A stretch of 24,844 nucleotides of DNA, from positions 1 to 24,844 of the forward strand of contig CAKUOX010000032.1 of NCBI GenBank assembly GCA_934670175.1, given 5' to 3'. The position numbers and the translations under genes were made by a program. Under the pieces are notes generated by a model, which was not told the origin of the DNA, did no database searches, and saw only the letters and a list, made by a program, of their open reading frames with translations. Position 1 is the first letter of the stretch, and each line of letters opens with the position of its first letter. This DNA comes from an uncultured Clostridia bacterium. GTDB lineage: Bacteria > Bacillota > Clostridia > Christensenellales > Aristaeellaceae. Below, one piece after another: positions 22,174 to 24,844 of this stretch.

Positions 22174-22614
22174 ATGGAAACCATCTGGCTGATCCTGATA
22201 TTGGCCGGCATCGCCGTTTTCACCTTCTCCGACAAAAAGAAGCGCGGCGCGCGAAACGCCGCGCCGCTCCCGCCCACGGAGCCGGAGCCGGAGCTGGCCG
22301 ACGAGGACGAGGAATTCGAAGCGGAATTCGGCGGCGAGGGACATTCCCTGCCGTCCGAGGCGCCGCCCACAGAAGACGCCGCTGCCGCCGCGCTGGACGC
22401 CGCGCCGATCGAGGGCACGCACGAAGGCGAGGGCGAAAGCGACGCCGAGCATTCGGCGCATCTCGAAAAAATTGCTCAGGCCGAAGCCCGCTGCCGCGCC
22501 GGACGCGAGGCCGAGGCCGCGCGCATTGAGCGAAACCGCCAGCGCCTGCGCGACGCGGTAATCATGCGCGAGGTGCTGGATAAACCCGTATCGCTGCGCG
22601 CGCGCCGGCGGTAA
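22174..22614 (+). CDS. Small acidic single-pass membrane protein downstream of floA
   Basis: 146 residues. ATG 22174 is preceded by GAAGGGAAGTGAG. An N-terminal membrane helix (METIWLILILAGIAVFTFS) is followed by a KKKR basic stop-transfer patch, placing the rest in the cytoplasm. Residues 30-90 are a Pro/Glu/Asp-rich low-complexity linker, and 95-146 a charged, probably helical segment ending RARRR. I recognise no family. The position next to floA and the single-pass topology suggest a microdomain-associated factor; that is inference only. A hairpin terminator follows. Confidence 0.75.
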   Translation: METIWLILILAGIAVFTFSDKKKRGARNAAPLPPTEPEPELADEDEEFEAEFGGEGHSLPSEAPPTEDAAAAALDAAPIEGTHEGEGESDAEHSAHLEKIAQAEARCRAGREAEAARIERNRQRLRDAVIMREVLDKPVSLRARRR

Positions 22615-22630
22615 AGTCAAGCAACCCGGA

Positions 22631-22667
22631 GCCTGCTGTGGAAAAAACTCCGCAGCAGGCTTCGTTT
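22631..22667 (+). terminator. Terminator of the floA operon
   Basis: A 12-bp stem with one G-T pair (22631-22642 with 22649-22660, 6-base A-rich loop) is followed by TTCGTTT. The next 130 bases up to the LCP promoter hold no gene that I can support. Confidence 0.8.
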
Positions 22668-22800
22668 GATGTACAGAGATCACAAGCTCCAGCCTCGCGA
22701 CAGACTCGAGTACGCTTGCAGCGGAGCGCGCCGATGAACCCTGCTATTAAAATATCACAATTTTACCCCAATTCCATGCGGTGCCGCCACGCGCGGGCAG

Positions 22801-22829
22801 TTGAAACGCACACTCAAAGCGGGTATAAT
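22801..22829 (+). promoter_or_regulatory. Promoter of the LCP ligase gene
   Basis: TTGAAA (22801-22806), a 17-base spacer and TATAAT (22824-22829) give a near-consensus housekeeping promoter about 60 bases before the TTG start. Confidence 0.75.
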
Positions 22830-22889
22830 ATATGCGTATGCCTATAAAGCACATTTTTTCAAACCAAAGTACGAAAGGAAGGTTGTCTC

Positions 22890-24233
22890 TTGCCTGAATA
22901 TTATTCCTCCGGCCGCGAACCGCGCCGATATAATGATGATGGCCGCGTGCGCGAGGGTATTTCCCGCAGTGCGGCGCGCCCGTCCGCTCAGCGTCCCCAG
23001 GGATCCCGTCCTCAGGGGGCACGCCCGCAGAACCGTCGGCCGCAGGGCGCGCGTCCGTCCGGCCAGCGCCCGCCGCAGGGTCGTCGTCCCGCGCCGCGCA
23101 GGCGCAAAAAGCGCGTAAATCCACTGATGATCGGCGTTGCCGTGCTGGTCGTTATCGCCGTCATCGTATTGATCGCGACACTCGGCGGCGGTCGCCGCGG
23201 CGGCACGCAGACCACCGTGGAAAACACCGCGCAGCCCACGTCCATTCCCGTAGACGTAACGCAGGTGCAGAGCGCCGACGCCAATGGCACGGCGACGCAG
23301 GCAGATCCGGCCGCAGACAATATCGCCGCGACCGGCGATAATACCGAATTGCAGACGCTGCCCGCTGAGGAGCGCATCAGCGTCGACGATCTGAGCATCA
23401 ACACCTCGCTGCCGGACACCTGGCTGAACATCCTGCTGCTGGGGTCGGACGAACGTGTGGAAAATGAAGCCGCGCGTACCGACGCGATGATCATCTGCTC
23501 CATCAACCGCGAAACCGGCGCGGTCAAGCTCACCTCCATCATGCGCGATACCTCCGTTGAAATCACGGATGCAGGCAAGCACAACGGCACCTACCGCATC
23601 AACGACATGAACTTCTACGGCGGCCCTGAATACGCCATGAAGGTCGTAAACGAAAAGCTGGAAATGAACATTCAGGATTATGTGATCGTGAATTTCTTCG
23701 GCTTCCAGAAGATCGCGCAGGCGCTGGGCGGCATCGACGTGGACATCACCGAGGAGGAAATGAACGAAATCAACAAGAAGGCCGTCGATCAGGCCTGGAT
23801 CGGCTACAATGCGGGCGTCGATGAGTCCGACCAGATCAACGAATATCTGACCACCTACGGCGCAAACACGCACCTGAACGGACGCCAGACGCTGGCCTAC
23901 GCCCGCGTCCGCAGCATAGACAGTGACTTCGCCCGCACCGAGCGCCAGCGCACTGTGATCAAAAAGCTCACGGAAAAGCTGCGCGGCAAGTCGATCGTCG
24001 AGATCACCGCGCTGGCGGGAGAGCTTCTGTCCAACGTGAGCACCAACATGGATTTCGCCACCATCCTCGATATCGCGATGAAGGTGCTCGACAGCGGCAC
24101 GACGAATATGGAGTCCATGCGTCTGCCTGTGAACAACACCTATACCCAGGAGCGCCGCGGCGACAAGGACATGTTCTTCGACATCGACTGGAAGACCAAC
24201 GCGCTGGAGCTGTACAACTTCATTTATGAATAA
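22890..24233 (+). CDS. LytR-CpsA-Psr (LCP) family cell-wall polymer ligase
   Basis: 447 residues from TTG 22890, preceded by AAAGGAAGG at 7 bases. A basic, Pro/Gln/Arg-rich cytoplasmic tail (30-75) has repeated RPQG(A/S) units, then a membrane helix (78-98), a Thr/Ala/Asp linker (100-165) and an extracellular LCP domain (about 178-385). Motifs are NILLLGSDER, RTDAMIICSI, KLTSIMRDTSV (R219, D220), YRINDMNFYGG and the Arg-rich YARVRSIDSDFARTERQR. LCP enzymes transfer undecaprenyl-linked glycopolymers to peptidoglycan. Its presence argues for a Gram-positive type wall. Single-gene unit with its own promoter; the terminator region includes repeat copy C. Confidence 0.93.
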   Translation: MPEYYSSGREPRRYNDDGRVREGISRSAARPSAQRPQGSRPQGARPQNRRPQGARPSGQRPPQGRRPAPRRRKKRVNPLMIGVAVLVVIAVIVLIATLGGGRRGGTQTTVENTAQPTSIPVDVTQVQSADANGTATQADPAADNIAATGDNTELQTLPAEERISVDDLSINTSLPDTWLNILLLGSDERVENEAARTDAMIICSINRETGAVKLTSIMRDTSVEITDAGKHNGTYRINDMNFYGGPEYAMKVVNEKLEMNIQDYVIVNFFGFQKIAQALGGIDVDITEEEMNEINKKAVDQAWIGYNAGVDESDQINEYLTTYGANTHLNGRQTLAYARVRSIDSDFARTERQRTVIKKLTEKLRGKSIVEITALAGELLSNVSTNMDFATILDIAMKVLDSGTTNMESMRLPVNNTYTQERRGDKDMFFDIDWKTNALELYNFIYE

Positions 24234-24261
24234 GCGCTGAGATGCGATAAAGTGTGACTGG

Positions 24262-24316
24262 AGGTTCGAGAGGACTTCGGCCCTCTCGAGCTCTCCCCGG
24301 TTTTTTCGACAGACTG
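24262..24316 (+). repeat. 3'-UTR repeat, copy C (terminator end only)
   Basis: CGAGAGG (24267-24273) pairs with CCTCTCG (24282-24288), then CTCCCCGGTTTTTTCGAC. This closely matches the terminator end of copy A in the same sense (after a gene stop), but the core with its hairpins is absent. Confidence 0.7.
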
Positions 24317-24317
24317 A

Positions 24318-24354
24318 AAACTCCCTGCTATGCAAACGGCGGGGAGCTTTTTTT
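24318..24354 (+). terminator. Second terminator of the LCP gene
   Basis: An imperfect stem formed by AACTCCCTGC and GCGGGGAGCTT is followed by an uninterrupted run of T. It comes right after copy C, giving two terminators in tandem. Confidence 0.75.
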
Positions 24355-24435
24355 CTGCCGAATTTCAAAAATGTGGAACCTTCTGCCATACCGCCCCGTC
24401 TAATACATGAAACCCAATAAAAGGAGATAATCACC

Positions 24436-24844
24436 ATGAAGAAACAACTGGTCGTATGTCTGTTTGTACTGCTGATGCTCTGTGCCTTCGGCTCGGCGCT
24501 GGCCGAACATAAGATCGAAGCCACCGGCGAGACCTGCCCCGGCGGCACCTATACGCTGGTAGACAAAAACGCTACCCAGCACAAGGTACACTGCGATCTC
24601 TGCGACACGGATTTCTGGGAGGATCATTCGTCCACCACTGCGGCTACCTGCACCAAGAAGGCAGTGTGCGATTTCTGCGGAACCGAATTCGGCGAGCTCG
24701 CCCAGCACGATCTCGTGCCTCATGAGGGCAAGGCGCCCACCTGCACCGAGGCCGGCTGGAAGGAATATTACACCTGCAACAACTGCGATTACACCACCTA
24801 CGAGGAGCTTCCCGCAGCGCACGATTACACCGAAAAGGTAGTTG
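24436..24844 (+). CDS. Cysteine-rich repeat surface protein, N-terminal part (3' truncated)
   Basis: ATG 24436 follows a perfect AAAGGAG site and the frame is open to the window end (136 codons seen). Residues 1-23 form a signal peptide (MKKQLVVCLFVLLMLCAFGS, then ALA before EHK). The mature part has Cys pairs (CDLC, CDFC, CNNC) and the unit HDLVPHEGKAPTCTEAGW, a paralogue of the gene at 1-1353, with 38 to 41 residues per unit. A 32-base block (24730-24761) is identical to 643-674. Export is thus supported; function is unknown. Fits a zinc-binding or disulfide-rich extracellular repeat protein. Confidence 0.85.
   Translation, partial: MKKQLVVCLFVLLMLCAFGSALAEHKIEATGETCPGGTYTLVDKNATQHKVHCDLCDTDFWEDHSSTTAATCTKKAVCDFCGTEFGELAQHDLVPHEGKAPTCTEAGWKEYYTCNNCDYTTYEELPAAHDYTEKVV

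Noticed and set aside
1..24844. That the window is a closed circle, because both ends lie in the same gene family
   Set aside because: Joining the last base to the first puts the two Cys-rich reading frames out of phase, so a simple circular join does not give one gene.

Overview
The window looks like a chromosomal piece of a fairly GC-rich member of the Bacillota, probably class Clostridia. The signs are strong AGGAGG-type ribosome binding sites, frequent GTG and TTG starts, a LytR-CpsA-Psr cell-wall ligase, a FloA flotillin, and a YesM/YesN-type two-component pair. Most of the window is about 60-65% GC where I counted sample lines. No marker gene fixes the genus; a Christensenellales-like gut or rumen organism is only a guess.

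Layout. Positions 1-1353 hold the 3' end of a cysteine-rich repeat surface protein, and 24436-24844 hold the 5' end of a paralogue. Positions 1622-4045 are a two-gene, visibly AT-richer cassette of secreted proteins: one with an 11-residue tryptophan repeat, the other ending in a PD-(D/E)xK nuclease-like toxin domain. A PHP-family phosphoesterase (4138-4950, minus) and tRNA-Arg(CCG) (5336-5412) follow. Next is sugar ABC operon 1 on the minus strand (binding protein, double ATPase, permease; 9384 down to 5512), with a divergent PocR/AraC regulator (9687-10523). Operon 2, also minus (15660 down to 10895), is a clear ytfQ-ytfR-ytfT-yjfF system of the galactofuranose type. Directly upstream of it on the same strand lies a lipoprotein YtfQ-like binding protein, a YesM-type kinase and a YesN-type regulator (19871 down to 15831). 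A second PHP protein (20022-20843), floA with a small acidic membrane protein (21151-22614), and an LCP ligase (22890-24233) complete the plus strand.

How the parts work together. Binding protein, kinase and regulator probably form an extracellular sugar sensor that switches on ytfQRT-yjfF, as described for XylFII-LytS/YesN systems of clostridia. The PocR/AraC protein probably controls operon 1. Both operons carry a strong GC hairpin between the binding-protein and ATPase genes, which should let the binding protein be made in excess.

Most unusual material. (1) A structured repeat of about 220 nt sits just after stop codons, in gene orientation, at two places (10633-10853 minus, 20852-21067 plus), and its terminator end alone recurs at 24262-24316. 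The copy at 20852 is flanked by a 19-bp near-perfect duplication of the 3' end of the preceding gene. (2) The secreted nuclease-toxin-like cassette has no visible immunity gene. (3) The operon 1 permease carries a two-helix N-terminal extension of about 120 residues. (4) The transporter binding proteins lack a lipobox while the sensor paralogue has one.
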